From the NCBI GenBank assembly GCA_943736015.1, contig OX031060.1, forward strand, positions 2,748,001 through 2,812,000: DNA of 64,000 nt. The letters are read 5' to 3'. The position numbers and the translations under genes were made by a program. The notes under the pieces are model-generated. The model ran no database searches, had not been told where the DNA came from, and worked only from the letters and a program-made list of their open reading frames with translations. Origin of the DNA: Tridacna crocea. Its lineage: Eukaryota; Mollusca; Bivalvia; Cardiida; Cardiidae. Of the stretch, positions 43,748 through 55,207 are shown one piece after another. Position 1 is the first letter of the stretch. The number at the start of each line of letters is the position of its first letter.

Positions 43748-43950
43748 TTAATTCTTTACATAACGACAAAATTTAAACCTGGTCTAAACTGAAAGCTGAA
43801 ATTTCTCTCTGGCAGGGTACTTTGAAAGTGTAAAAGGCATTGTGGGAAAAAGAGAAAATGCTGGTTACCATCATTTTCTCCTTTTCCCACAAAGTTTTTA
43901 TAAACACTCTTCATTTGGGTCGTTAAAACTCGAGATTTAATGAATAAAGT
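43748..43950. repeat. TTAA MITE, diverged
   Basis: AATTCTTTACATAACGACAAAATTT and a clear central palindrome AATGCTGGTTACCATCATTT. Confidence 0.68.
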
Positions 43951-44072
43951 TTGATATGAGCACACAAAATAGATAACTTAGCCATCAAACATAGCGCTAA
44001 CAAAACAAACCAATGGAAGACCCGGGAAAGAAAGTCTTTGAGTCCCCGAAACGATGACTGCAATAAACAAAA

Positions 44073-44300
44073 TTAACCCTTTACCTCGCAATCCCGAATT
44101 TTAACGACCATGAAGAATAAGGCCATGGAAAACATTGTTGGAAAAGTAGAAAATACTGGTAAGCAGCATTTTCTTCTTTTCCAAAAATGTTTTCTACCCT
44201 ATCAACGAAAAGGCTCATCATTTGACCCACGTTCTTTAATCGCCTGCAAATGCGTTAACTTTAGAACTGTCTTAGGTTTTGTCGAATAGTGAAGGGTTAA
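44073..44300. mobile_element. TTAA MITE, diverged but complete
   Basis: TTAACCCTTTACCTCGCAATCC to TGAAGGGTTAA. Confidence 0.75.
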
Positions 44301-44448
44301 TCGAACCTTGGTTGCCAAGGGTGATAACAATAACAAATGATGTTAATAACAGTGAGAAAATGATAACAAAGTGATAACGAAATAACAGTGACGATACATG
44401 ACGTCATTTCGACAAATTATGATCGCTATATGACAAGGATAACAGAAA

Positions 44449-44567
44449 GTATTAGTTAGTGTTTATTAATTGAAAATTTAACAATTAAGACATCCTAAGG
44501 GAGCGAAAGTTCGCCCCCTTAGGGTGTCTAATTGTTAAATTTTCAATTAATAAACACTAACTAATAC
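44449..44567. repeat. Long near-perfect hairpin (about 57 bp arms)
   Basis: GTATTAGTTAGTGTTTATTA starts one arm and TAATAAACACTAACTAATAC ends the other. The loop region is GCGAAAGTTCGC. It sits between GACGTCA-containing flanks (44400 and 44612). Confidence 0.85.
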
Positions 44568-44679
44568 ATAACAGAATGACAAAATTAACACTGATATTAC
44601 ATCACGACATGACGTCACTTCGGCTAAAGTATTTTTGGCGCCCTCTTCTGTTAATGAACTTGGAAATATCCTGTCTTAG

Positions 44680-45115
44680 CTACCACACTATTGTTTCATT
44701 GAGATTTTGCTCGTAAGATTTACTTCCCTTTAAATGGTGCACACCACCTTTGTCCTGTATAAAGTAGGAAGCCGATTTGATCATATTCTGTTCCTGTTCG
44801 TTCACCATTTCTTTTACTCGATTAACTGATTCATCAAAGTCAAACTCATCCGCTCGTATCTTTAGTTGAATCTTATGGTCTATTTCGATGACATTCTTCC
44901 CGTGTAAACTTTCCAACGGAGCTGTATTTTTCGCGATAATTTTACCAACCTCAGCTAAAACAGCCTTCGGATTGTGCGTGGCTTCCTTGTCGGAGAGATT
45001 TTTAAGCTGTGGAAAATGTTCGCTTGCTCGTAACTCGGAGTATGTACACGGGACACAAATACAACAAGAGTTGACAACACTGTAGAATGACGTCACTATC
45101 TCTCCTTCTGACAAT
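44680..45115 (-). CDS. Terminal exon of an unrecognised gene
   Basis: On the minus strand the acceptor TGTATCTTTTCAG ends at 45116, entering in phase 2. The frame is then open for 145 codons to TAG at 44682-44680. The product has a Cys-rich start (NSCCICVPC), a charged helical middle (KNLSDKEATHNPKAVLAEV) and a hydrophilic end. No family is recognised. Codon periodicity and a good acceptor argue for a real exon, but no upstream exon ending in the required phase was found. Confidence 0.5.
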
Positions 45116-45269
45116 CTGAAAAGATACAATGATATAGAAACAATAGAAGACTTATAGGATGGGGTTCAACTCGGAACACAAACTTCTGCTTCGTAGATAT
45201 TCGTCGGAGTCGGGTACCAGTAGTCCCGCCCGCTATTACCAATGTTCATGATGGTTGCCGTAAACTATT

Positions 45270-45600
45270 TCTATTCATTTCATTCTTTGTGGTAGGATAT
45301 CGAGAAATTGCAGTGAAAATATTTTTCGATCTTACACTGGTACCACCAGTGAAAATATCGATTTTCACGTTCTTGTTGCCTAGGTAAATTGCGCATGCCT
45401 CACAAAAATCTCCTCCCAGAAAGAATTAAAAGCATGAAATAAATAGAATATTTATTTTTTCGGTCAAAGATCGAAATTTATTTCATTTCGTGAACACCGT
45501 CGGTAATATTTTCACTCGTGGCTGCGCTACTCGTGAAAATATAAACGATGGTGTTAACTCGATGAAATAATTTCGATCTTTCACCGAAGAAAAAACAAAA
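45270..45600 (+). repeat. Interspersed repeat B with internal deletion
   Basis: ATATCGAGAAATTGCAGTGA to AATTTCGATCTTTCACCGAA; lacks the GACGTCA-containing middle. Confidence 0.68.
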
Positions 45601-46059
45601 CAAAACAAATATCCTCTTTATATTTATTCTAAATTACAAAAGAACTATTTTTTCGTGCACGAAATGTCTTTCGGACTTTACCATGAACGGGAAAATATAG
45701 ACGACAAATAAAATGTAGGTCAATTTATAGGAGAGAGAGTCCCGAGAGAAAACATCCTTTGTGAAAAACGTCAGATATGGCTCGTTTCCTGCATTTTTTC
45801 TGAATTTAAACATATTTTATTCCACAGAAATACAGTATACAAAAGCAATACAATACAATGAATTAAATCCTGCATTAAATGCATGGTGGAAATTTTTATA
45901 ATGACAGAAGATCTCGTAAAAACTTTCAATTTATGTGTCAGCATTTTACAGGAACTATATGTCGTTTCGTCCTTGACGTCTTTTTTAAACCGGCCTGTAA
46001 TGCCGGGAGAAAAGACAACCCCTTACAAAATAAACCATGTATCATTTCACTACTGAAGA

Positions 46060-46220
46060 CTACGTAGAGAAATAATCCGGGTCATTATTCTACGTAGAGA
46101 AATATCTCTCTGGGATCATTTCTCTACGCAGAATAATGACCAGGGTCATTCGACTACGTAGTGAAATGAACCATGAGTCATTTTGTAGGGAGAGTCATTT
46201 CTCTGCATTACACCGGTACC
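46060..46220. repeat. Palindromic element with GGGTCATT boxes, second copy
   Basis: CTACGTAGAGAAATAATCCG to TCATTTCTCTGCATTACACC. Confidence 0.68.
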
Positions 46221-46686
46221 ACACAATCTCGACTTTTAAAGACACAGAGAAAGAAGCGTGTGAAATAAAAAAAGCAGAAAAAAGGGAAGATGTTGGTAAC
46301 CAGCGTGTTCTCCTCTCTCCATCAAGTTACCTTCTTTTCAAAGGCAATTCCCAATCTTTTGAGCAACATAGCAAATAGTTATCTACAAATGGTTCCAATT
46401 TGGGCAAGTCTTAAATTTTATCGTGCAGTAAACAGTTACCGAGAGGGACAGATGACAGACAAAAAGATGGGATAATTTATTTTACAAGTTTTATGGGGTT
46501 TGTAATACGTTTTAGAGGCATATATAATTTTCATTACCTTAGGCTATTCAGTTTTTAGATGTGGTGATTCAGATAATTTATGAACGAGTCGGGCTCTATG
46601 AAAAAGGCTTTTAATGCATCTACAAAAAAGTAACGACCCGTGTCAGCCATAATGTTTTCTATCCCTCCTCTGTTAAATATCATCTG

Positions 46687-46877
46687 TTAACCCATTACCA
46701 CACAATCCCTACTTTTGACGACCCTGAGTAAGAAGCCTTTAGAAAACATTGTGGGAAAAGGAGAAAATGCTACCCTTCACCAAACAAATTTCAAATTTTC
46801 AGTCACTTTTATCTTGTCGTCTGCAAATGCTTTTCAATTTGGCAAACCTAAAATTTTGTCGTTTGGTAGTAAGTTAA
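46687..46877. mobile_element. TTAA MITE lacking one palindrome arm
   Basis: TTAACCCATTACCACAC to TTTGGTAGTAAGTTAA; AAAATGCT joins directly to ACCCTTCACC. Confidence 0.78.
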
Positions 46878-46917
46878 GCCATATATGTCTTGCTTTCTGG
46901 AAATGTTTTTGAAAATG

Positions 46918-47113
46918 AGGATCGTATTCATCAACTAGTCATGAGAGTTTTCTTAGTCTTATTCACCTAAGTTTTATAAGTGTGAAAGTAACACAACTTC
47001 TGATTGGCAAAACCAAATGGTTTAGCAAATCAGAAATTGTGTTACTTTCACATTTGAAAAATCTGGAAGAAGACAAAGAATATTCTTATGAATGATTTGT
47101 GAATAAGGACCAG
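46918..47113. mobile_element. Palindromic MITE, family F (diverged)
   Basis: The same layout as 781-977, with more changes at the ends and a centre GGCAAAACCAAATGGTTTAGC. Confidence 0.72.
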
Positions 47114-47355
47114 GGTCTAAAATTTTGTAGTTAAGATATTTTTTTTTTTTTTGACAGTTTTTTTTTTTTTTACCTTCATATTAATTTTAACAATCGTTGT
47201 TCATAAAGAAATGTTGTGCAATTACAATCTGGTGTTCTTTGACCGTAAAATAATCTGATAATTTGTTAGCATGCCTACCGGCTTATTATTGCTGCAGTTT
47301 CGAAAGTATGTTTTCTTTCTTAAACGCTGTAATCGTAAGGAAAGAGTACCATTTC

Positions 47356-47432
47356 GTCGGTGTACTTCGAAAACCTCGTAACTACAGCTTGTTACAAGCT
47401 GTAGTTACGAGGTTTTCGAAGTAAACCGACGA
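47356..47432. repeat. Near-perfect hairpin (about 37 bp arms)
   Basis: CGTCGGTGTACTTCGAAAAC against GTTTTCGAAGTAAACCGACG, with CAGCTTGTTACAAGCTG at the tip. Confidence 0.82.
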
Positions 47433-47482
47433 TTTAGAAATGTCCTTTAGCCAAGCAATTCAGAACCGAAGTCTTTTTCTAG

Positions 47483-47712
47483 TTAACCCATTACCACACA
47501 ATCCCTACTTTTGACGATCCTGAGAAATAAGCCTTCTGAAAACAATGTGGGAAAAAGGAGAAAATGCTGGTAACCAGCATTTTCTCCTTTTCCCACAGTG
47601 TTTTCTACCCTTCCCAGAATAAATTTCAATTTTTCAGTCACCTTTGTTTTGTCGTCTGCAAATGCTTTCAATTTGAACCAGTCTAAAATTTTGTCGTTTG
47701 GTAAAGAGTTAA
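47483..47712. mobile_element. TTAA MITE, complete
   Basis: TTAACCCATTACCACAC to TTTGGTAAAGAGTTAA, with a perfect centre. Confidence 0.87.
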
Positions 47713-47869
47713 ACCAAAAGATAATGACGCAGTTGCCGTTACGCAATTGCAACTGGCATATCTTTAATACAAATAAGGATTGCAGCCCCTGTAACATCGA
47801 AGTTTTCGTAAAGGCTATTCGACCATCTTCGGCAGTCCCCGTCTTTTAATATGAGAGTTGGGGGCTGTC

Positions 47870-48490
47870 GACCTTAAATAAAACTAGAGGCCCTTGAGAG
47901 CCTGAAATCGCTCTACTGGCAGTGATTTTGCTCATTAAATCATACAAACATACGTTATAAACTCATGTTGCAAAAAGGAAAATTGAAAGAAAAAAATAAC
48001 ACAAAACAGCGTTCTTGCAAATGGGCTTGAACTCACCAAGACAGAATAAGTAGGCATGGTAAGTTGAACAAACAATGAAAAAAATGAAGTGCAATTATTC
48101 AAAACTTAATATTTGGAAAGCAGCCAAATTAGATAGGGTTTCAGTGCGCCTTGTAATTATCAATCCTAGCACATTTCATAGAAATGTGACCAATAACGTG
48201 GACTTTGTTGGGTAAACTGACGTCATAAAATGGCTGCTATTCCTGTTTACTATATTTTCATCACTTTAAATAGAGTTTAGTCCCTTGAACCAAACAATTT
48301 GCGCAAGTTTCAAAAGATGTGGATCAACACGGTCATCTTCATTTCCTAAACAAGAAATTCAACTTTGAAAAGACAAACGGATAGACGGACAGACAGACAA
48401 ACGGACAGACAGACGGATGGACAGACAGCCGGACAGACGACGGAAAACCCGCTATGGCATAAGCTCTGCTGGCTTTCAGCTAGTAGAGCT
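47870..48490 (+). repeat. Interspersed repeat with GACAGACGGAC tail
   Basis: CTAGAGGCCCTTGAGAGCCT at the left and a long GACAGACGGACAGAC run (48376-48436) at the right. No coding signal. Confidence 0.5.
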
Positions 48491-48640
48491 AAAACAGCAA
48501 CTGAAAAGCGAAGACTGTAATGCCATGACAGTCAAACTTTCTGTTCACAATTTTTAAATAGATTTTTAAAACTTGTTTATTTCCTTTATCAGCAAATTTA
48601 TCTAAACAGCGATACGCCCCTTTGCCAATAAACTGGTTTG

Positions 48641-48898
48641 TTAAACCCTTTATGACACAATCCGAGTTTTAATGACAATAATTTAAAAGGTTTTTGAAAA
48701 CATCGAGGGAGAAAGAAGATAATGCTGGTAACATGCATTTTCTTCTTTTTCCTAAATAGCTATCCTTTCCAGTATAACTCCCATCATCAATTTTGAGAAT
48801 CAATCACTGTACCTGTCGTCTGCAAATGCTTTGAATTTGGACCATTCCAAAATTTTGTCGTTTGCTTAAAAAAAAAAAGAAGAGTTAAACCCTTACCA
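48641..48898. repeat. TTAA MITE, diverged
   Basis: TTAAACCCTTTATGACAC and GTCGTCTGCAAATGCTTTGA; an A-run is inserted near the right end. Confidence 0.65.
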
Positions 48899-49408
48899 AT
48901 GCTAGGTGAAATGATCCAGTATTTTGAAGCACTTTATGATCAGTTAAATGCAAAAGGTTGTAATCTTCAGTCATAGTTTGTAATCAGGTAGCGAAAGGTG
49001 TTGATCCAAAGTCAGAAAGCGCATTATGTGCAGTCTGATCTTTAGCAACACTGGCCACTAAACTGCATCGACTTTCGCTCAGGGGTCTAAGAGTTAGTCA
49101 GTTCATGAATCAGCTTTTTTATGCCCCAGAAACTGTCGAGCAGGATAACAAGGTCGATTTACCAGTCGAGTAGAACATTGACCGCAATAAACAAGAAATT
49201 AAAATGTTATAAATAGCGAGATAAAATCATAGATCTGTACGAGGATAACAAGATAGGCCAAAGTGGATGAAAACAGAAACTTTCCTTCCGCAAACTGGGG
49301 GTGATCAACTGGTCAAATCAGATGAAGTTACGGAATTTGCCGAGTTGTGACGAGTGCAAAAACATGTCCACCAACTGTTTTACCTGATACATGGATACTT
49401 GCAGTTAC

Positions 49409-49636
49409 TTAACCCTTTACTCCATAAGGCATTTCTATGGTATCTTTAAATGACCCTAAATAACAGCAAGGATGAAGCCGTTTCTTATGTGTATATGACA
49501 CCTTTTAATAGCATAGAAAACATTGTGACAAAAGGTGAAATTGCTCGTCATGAGCAATTTCACCTTTTGCCACAATGTTTTCCAAAGGCTCCTACAAGCA
49601 ATGAGTAGAAATGAGTATCTGTGGAGTAAAGGGTTA
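49409..49636. mobile_element. Palindromic TTAA MITE, family D, intact ends
   Basis: TTAACCCTTTACTCC and GGAGTAAAGGGTTAA are exact inverted ends. Confidence 0.85.
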
Positions 49637-49993
49637 AAGACAAAAAGGTCTGCGGCCCATTTTACACAAAGAGTAATAGAATATTTAAGCAAAGTTTGTT
49701 TCCAGTTTGAGTAACACAAATTTAGTGTTACCACAGACCATAGACAAATATTGTCATGTGTCATGTCGTATCCAGCCAAAGTGTTAAAGTGACTGGTTCA
49801 TTAGATTCATTTACTGATTGCTTGATTGATCAATCATGCAGTCGAAGCCAGGTGTAGCACGAGTCTAAATAATTGACATATTTGCAGAAAACTGCTCGTA
49901 GGAATATGTAACATGTGCCAGTCACGTGTTGTTACCGCCGTCAGGAAAGAGGCTTCTTAAAGCCGCTTGTATCCACCCTTTAAAGATACGTAA

Positions 49994-50256
49994 ATGTGAC
50001 CCATAACGAAACAAGGGACCTTCTGGGAACTGCGAAAGGTGTCAACCCTGGTCAGACTGCGCATGTTGCGCAAGCTGACCAGGGTTGACATTTTTGGTTT
50101 TAATGATATTTTCTGTATGAAAAATGGTCACTGTACCTTGTTATACAACCATTTTTGAATTATCAACTTAAACTGACCTGCACTATCGTTGATCTGTTTT
50201 CATCTAATTGATGTACAGAGTTCCCAGATGGTCCCTTTGTGCGTGGTGGGTCACAT
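49994..50256. mobile_element. TIR element L (about 263 bp)
   Basis: ATGTGACCCATAACG and GTGGTGGGTCACAT are inverted ends. Inside is a hairpin GTCAACCCTGGTCAG/CTGACCAGGGTTGAC. A sister copy at 60070-60337. Confidence 0.78.
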
Positions 50257-50259
50257 CTG

Positions 50260-51270
50260 TACTCTTTTTGTGTCAGTTTTCAGCCATTTCTTAACCCATG
50301 TTAAAGATATGGCACATTCATGGTACTCGTGTAACTTTGCATTCCATCACAAAAATCGCACAGTGTCGGCTAGGACTCGTGTAATCTGTAATCGAGGCGG
50401 GGAACAAGAGTCTATCTGTCCGATCAATTAAGGATTACCCGAGTTTTCGCCGATTTCTTGCGATGTTTTGGCGATAAAAGGCGATGTTACACGTCTCCCA
50501 TTTAGTTACCCTATTCCTTGATCACTCTTGTATTTTCATGCCGAATTGTGTTCCTGACGGCTGCAAGGTTGCACAGATTACCACTTTATGTTTTTGAGGC
50601 ATTCAAAGCAAGTGGTGTCCGTGGTTGTGACTGTGGTTGTGAGTGTAGTCTCCGTGGCTGTGAGGTAAGCGTCAGCCTCATAACCATGTTCCCAGTTCGA
50701 TACAATGGCGTGGGTGTCAACTTTGGGTTTTTCATTGGCCCGCACTTTCGGTGCGAGTACTGGTGTAGTTCCCGAGAAGCAGAACAGAGAGAGATTAGTA
50801 TAAGTTGTAAGAACTTGTTTCTCCATCGATGTAAAATAAATATGTTTAAACTAAAACAAGCACTGCTTAAAAACAAGTCTCAAAGTTGGATACTGAAATG
50901 AAAAAACGAAGTCTTGGTCATAATAAAAGGGTTGCAGACAATTCAAACGATAGAACTTGTCTTTGAAAGAGTACAAAACATTGTAGGGAAAGCAGAAAAT
51001 GCTGGTTACCTCGATGTTTTCAATAGTCTTTTAGGATTAAACATTGGAAGTGTCTGGTAACGGGTTAAAACTTTAGTAAGGAGGTCACAAAACAAGTTAA
51101 TTGAAATTGATAAATCATCTTGTTACCCATGAAAATGTGAATATATTATCATATGGATGTAAACAAGAAAAAAATGGTCCATTTATTTTCTCTGGTTGAA
51201 AACGGCGCCCCATTACATTATTCGCATGAACTTACATGTTTCTGTAAAAAAAAAAAAAGGGGGGGGGTGT
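50260..51270. other. No supported gene; repeat fragments
   Basis: Includes an eroded TTAA MITE (about 50930-51067) and a segment CTGACGGCTGCAAGGTTGCA whose complement recurs near 57130. A GTGGTTGTGACT tract at 50619-50660 keeps frames open without other coding evidence. Confidence 0.4.
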
Positions 51271-51274
51271 TAGA

Positions 51275-52306
51275 AAAGGTCAGACAACACAAAATTGTAG
51301 TTTGCACTGCGGTGCGGTGCATTCTGTGGAAAAAGTGAAACAAGGTAAGACAACACAAAATTACATTTTGCACTGCAGTACAGTACGTTCTGTGAAAAGA
51401 GTGGAACAAGGTCAGACAACACAAAATTACAGTTTGCACTGCAGTACAGTACGTTCTGTGAAAAGAGTGGAACAAGGTCAGACAACACAAAATTACAGTT
51501 TGCACTACGGTACAGTACGTTCTGTGAAAAGAGTGGAACAAGGTCAGACAACACAAAGTTGTAGTTTGCACAGCGCTGCAGTGCGTTCTGTGAAAAGAGT
51601 GGAACAAGGTCAGACAACACAAAATTACAGTTTGCACAGCGCTGCAGTGCGTTCTGTGAAAAGAGTGGAACAAGGTCAGACAACACAAAGTTGTAGTTTG
51701 CACTGCGGTACAGTGCGTTCTGTGAAAAGAGTGGAACAAGGTCAGACAACACAAAGTTGTAGTTTGCACTGCGGTGCAGTGCGTTCTGTGAAAAGAGTGG
51801 AACAAGGTCAGACAACACAAAATTACAGTTTGCACTGCGGTGCAGTGCGTTCTGTGAAAAGAGTGGAACAAGGTCAGACAACACAAAGTTGTAGTTTGCA
51901 CAGCGGTGCAGTGCGTTCTGTGAAAAGAGTGGAACAAGGTCAGACAACACAAAATTATAGTTTGCACTGCGGTGCAGTGCGTTCTGTGAAAAGAGTGGAA
52001 CAAGGTCAGACAACACAAAGTTGTAGTTTGCACAGCGGTGCAGTGCGTTCTGTGAAAAGAGTGGAACAAGGTCAGACAACACAAAATTACAGTTTGCACA
52101 GCGGTACAGTGCGTTCTGTGAAAAGAGTGGAACAAGGTCAGACAACACAAAATTACAGTTTGCACTGCGGTGCAGTGCGTTCTGTGAAAAGAGTGGAACA
52201 AGGTCAGACAACACAAAGTTGTAGTTTGCACAGCGGTGCAGTGCGTTCTGTGAAAAGAGTGGAACAAGGTCAGACAACACAAAATTACAGTTTGCACTGC
52301 GGTGCG
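51275..52306. repeat. 66 bp minisatellite (about 15 units)
   Basis: Units contain CTGTGAAAAGAGTGGAACAA, GGTCAGACAACACAAA and a small hairpin TTGCACTGCGGTGCAGTGC. Two forms (AAATTACAG and AAGTTGTAG) partly alternate, hinting at a 132 bp higher-order unit. Because 66 is a multiple of three, several frames on both strands stay open for over 350 codons; I see no reason to call any of them a gene. Confidence 0.92.
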
Positions 52307-52361
52307 TCATGGGCGGGAGAGACATTTAAAATGGCTACCAGGTTTCTCTACATAAATAAGC

Positions 52362-52622
52362 TGTGCTCAGTGAAAAAAGGGGCTTAATACACCTTCGTGA
52401 CGCTTAATACCAAGCAATTCATCACATAATTATAAAACCCTGAAATTCGTGTTGTGTAACAACCTTCGGAATCATGAGGTAAACTGGTCCTTGGACATGC
52501 AGAGACTTTTACCAAATGCAAAAAGCTTCGACTCATGTCAGCCTGCGTGGACTGCGCAGGCTGACATGGGTCGATACTTTTTGCATAAGTAAATGCAAGA
52601 CACCTTTTCACAGAGCATGGGT
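52362..52622. repeat. Interspersed repeat G, second copy
   Basis: GCTCAGTGAAAAAAGGGGCT to CACCTTTTCACAGAGCATGG, with a central hairpin GTCAGCCTGCGTGGACTGCG. Confidence 0.68.
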
Positions 52623-52639
52623 CATAGATATATATTAAT

Positions 52640-53700
52640 TCATCAATTGATTTGGTTCTCACGATTCACAAATATTTACATATATCAGCATAATATATCA
52701 CAGAAAGGAATCTTTTGATGCTTTTGTCGTTTATTTGCACAAGGCTAAACTTGGCATGCATACTACTTAAAGCTTTAAACAAATGAAATGCAAACTTGCA
52801 GTCTATTTACAAATAGAAATTTTTAACTGCTATTTTGATAAAAAAAAACATAAAACATTCACCGGGACTAAATGGATCGAAGATCGGATTCCACGTTTTG
52901 CACAGCCTAATCTTGATCGATACTGCCAACCACAAAAAAAGCACGACTGAAGTTCGTCCTTGCTATACGGAATTAAGTAAATTGTTTTCAATGACCACTA
53001 TTGTGTTTTTTATTATATTTTTTTGTTCATAAAGGATTTATTTGCACAGGTAAATCGAAAGTAAATATGCCGTACAATTTATACTGTACGCGTTTCAATA
53101 GAAATTCATTTAATGAGAATATAGAGCGGGTGGGGAGGTAAGACTGCTGATAAAAGGTTTTGAAAATATCTCCGTATAAAAATGTCCTTGACCAAGGCTA
53201 CGTGAAAAGTGGGCTAAATAATATGCACCTACAAAAAATATCGACCCTGAAGTACATAAAATAATCCTTATCTCCCGCTAGATGGCACTCTACAAATGCT
53301 CATCTATCTAATTTGGGCATTCATTCAGCTATGATCAGCAGTTTAGAGAAATGTGCAGCTAAAACAGGCCTAATTTCTCCTCAAACGTATTGATAAAAGC
53401 CATTTTCTCCGTTGCTACTTTATAGGGCGTAATACTAGAGTCTCCCGGATATCGGGGAGAGTGATGCGTCATAAAACGCAGGTCGAATCTTCGAAGAATA
53501 TGACATGCGCAGACAACGTAAAATAATTAGCTCACTGTATTGTGTAATTCTTTTTTCTCCAATAAGCATGGCTTACTTTCATAAGCATCGACGATTCTAT
53601 ATAAATTGTTGCTTACAAAATGCGTTTAAATTGTACTAGTATATATTTTCGTCTTCTGGTTAAGAATTAAAAATCGATCCCATGCATATAGCTTTGAATG
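52640..53700. other. No supported gene
   Basis: Holds one hairpin repeat A (about 52870-52930) and a short segment near 53270-53330 shared with 26593-26650. Confidence 0.4.
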
Positions 53701-53702
53701 TG

Positions 53703-53932
53703 TTAACCCATTACCACACAATCCCTACTTTTGACGATCCTGAGAAAAGAAGCCTTTAGAAGACATTGTGGGAAAAAGAGAAAATGCTGGTAACCAGCAT
53801 TTTCTCCTTTTCCCACAATGTTTTCTACCCTTTAAAAAACAAATTTAAAATTTTCATTCACTTTTATTTTGTCGTCTGCAAATGCTTTCAATTCGGACAA
53901 ACCTAAAATTTTGTCGTTCGGTAAAGAGTTAA
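53703..53932. mobile_element. TTAA MITE, complete
   Basis: TTAACCCATTACCACAC to TTCGGTAAAGAGTTAA. Confidence 0.86.
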
Positions 53933-54029
53933 GCCACTTAGTTCTTCATCAGTGGACTGGACATTCTCATGATACTAGAGATGCATTCAATATTCCGACC
54001 TGTTTTTTATCAGAAAATACGGCAAAGAT

Positions 54030-54101
54030 GCAGACAGTGTGGATCCAAGATCAGACTGCACGCTCCGTGCAGTCTGATCTTGATCCACACTGTCTGCATT
54101 A
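54030..54101. repeat. Hairpin repeat A, near perfect
   Basis: GCAGACAGTGTGGATCCAAG against CTTGATCCACACTGTCTGC. Confidence 0.8.
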
Positions 54102-54368
54102 GCAAGTAAAACCGGATTAAGAGATTGAAATACATGTATTAATTATCTAAGAACCCTAGCTTATCAACCATGGTTAATTAATGAGTTCGTGCCTGGTAAT
54201 AAAGACCCGTAAAAGGCCAATCGAGGTCAAATATAGTTTCAGTGGGGTTACACTCAGGCGGCCACCCACTGTTAGTACTTTAACTGTTTCTATGCAAACT
54301 TAGTCCTTTCGATAATATATTCGAGGACTTAATCTTTTGGCTGCTTATCGCGTCTCACTGACCTTTTG

Positions 54369-54437
54369 CGGACATTGTAGATCAAGATCAGACTGCACAG
54401 AACGTGCAGTCTGATCTTGCATCTACATTGTCCGTTA
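54369..54437. repeat. Hairpin repeat A, near perfect
   Basis: GCGGACATTGTAGATCAAGA to ATCTACATTGTCCGT. Confidence 0.8.
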
Positions 54438-54527
54438 AGGAGATAATATTCCCGAAAATATAACCTTGAAATAACAATATTTGGGTTGTTACCAAAGAAT
54501 GAAAAAAAATCATTTTAGTTATAAGGG

Positions 54528-54666
54528 TTAAGCAATTTCTCCTTTTCCCACAATGTTTTCTACCCTTTTTGAGAACTTTCTGCCATTTTCTCCAAATCTA
54601 AAATTGTCGTCTGCAAACTCTTTCGTTTTGGAAGGGTCCAAAATTTCTCGTTTGGGATAGGGTTAA
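54528..54666. repeat. TTAA MITE, right half
   Basis: GCAATTTCTCCTTTTCCCAC to TTTGGGATAGGGTTAA. Confidence 0.65.
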
Positions 54667-54764
54667 AGGTGCTAAAGTTTCTCGTCAATAGTGCAAGAGT
54701 TAAGTGCATAGTATTATGGCGTAAGAGGCTTTAGTTGCTTTCAATTCGGGAACATGTTAGACTT

Positions 54765-54830
54765 GAGCCCGTATTCACCGGTCATTCATACCAATGTTCT
54801 TAGTCTCAAGCCTTAGAAGTTTTTAAAAGT
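54765..54830. repeat. Half copy of family F MITE
   Basis: Only one arm (GAGCCCGTATTCACCGGTCA onwards) is present, running into a TTAA-family MITE fragment. Confidence 0.55.
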
Positions 54831-54833
54831 GAA

Positions 54834-55050
54834 ATTCCGACTTTTTAACGACCCTGAGAAAAAACAGCCATTAAAAACTCTTTAAGGGAAACGAAAATAT
54901 TCTGGTACCATCATTTTCCCCTTTTTTTTCCCCAAGGTTTTTCCAACCTAGCAGAGCAATATCTCGTCACTTGAACCACGTTTTATTTCTCGTCTGATAT
55001 TACTATGTATTTTGACATGTGTAACGTCTTGTCGACTGGTAAAGGGTTAA
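54834..55050. repeat. TTAA MITE, diverged
   Basis: CGACTTTTTAACGACCCTGAG to GTCGACTGGTAAAGGGTTAA. Confidence 0.6.
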
Positions 55051-55207
55051 AGAGCTATATTTGAAGCGTAGATACAAAAACGATCTAAATAGAGTCCATT
55101 CCCATGCTGGATATCAAACCTAGCATCCTAACAGATTGGTAGTCTTGTGTTTCTTCACGTTACCACAGATCGAACCTAGTAGTTGCGCGTAAAGAAAGCT
55201 TCAAAAG

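Noticed and set aside
45170..45260. Short frame MNIGNSGRDYWYP on the minus strand as an upstream exon
   Set aside because: It ends in a stop after 27 codons and offers no donor in the phase needed by 45115; probably repeat-derived.
48030..48060. ATG followed by a strong donor (CTTG|GTGAGT) on the minus strand, as a possible first exon for the 44680-45115 gene
   Set aside because: The phase (0) does not match the phase 2 entry of that exon, and the segment lies in an interspersed repeat.
50578..50826. Possible exon with a Thr-rich end on the minus strand, and a Cys-rich reading (GCDCGCEC) with a GTAAGC donor on the plus strand
   Set aside because: Both readings come from a GGTTGTGAC-type simple tract; no matching acceptor or neighbouring exon was found.
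51218..52387. Open frames of over 350 codons on both strands
   Set aside because: They are produced by the 66 bp tandem array (period divisible by three). Several frames are open at once, and no start context or splice signals support a gene.
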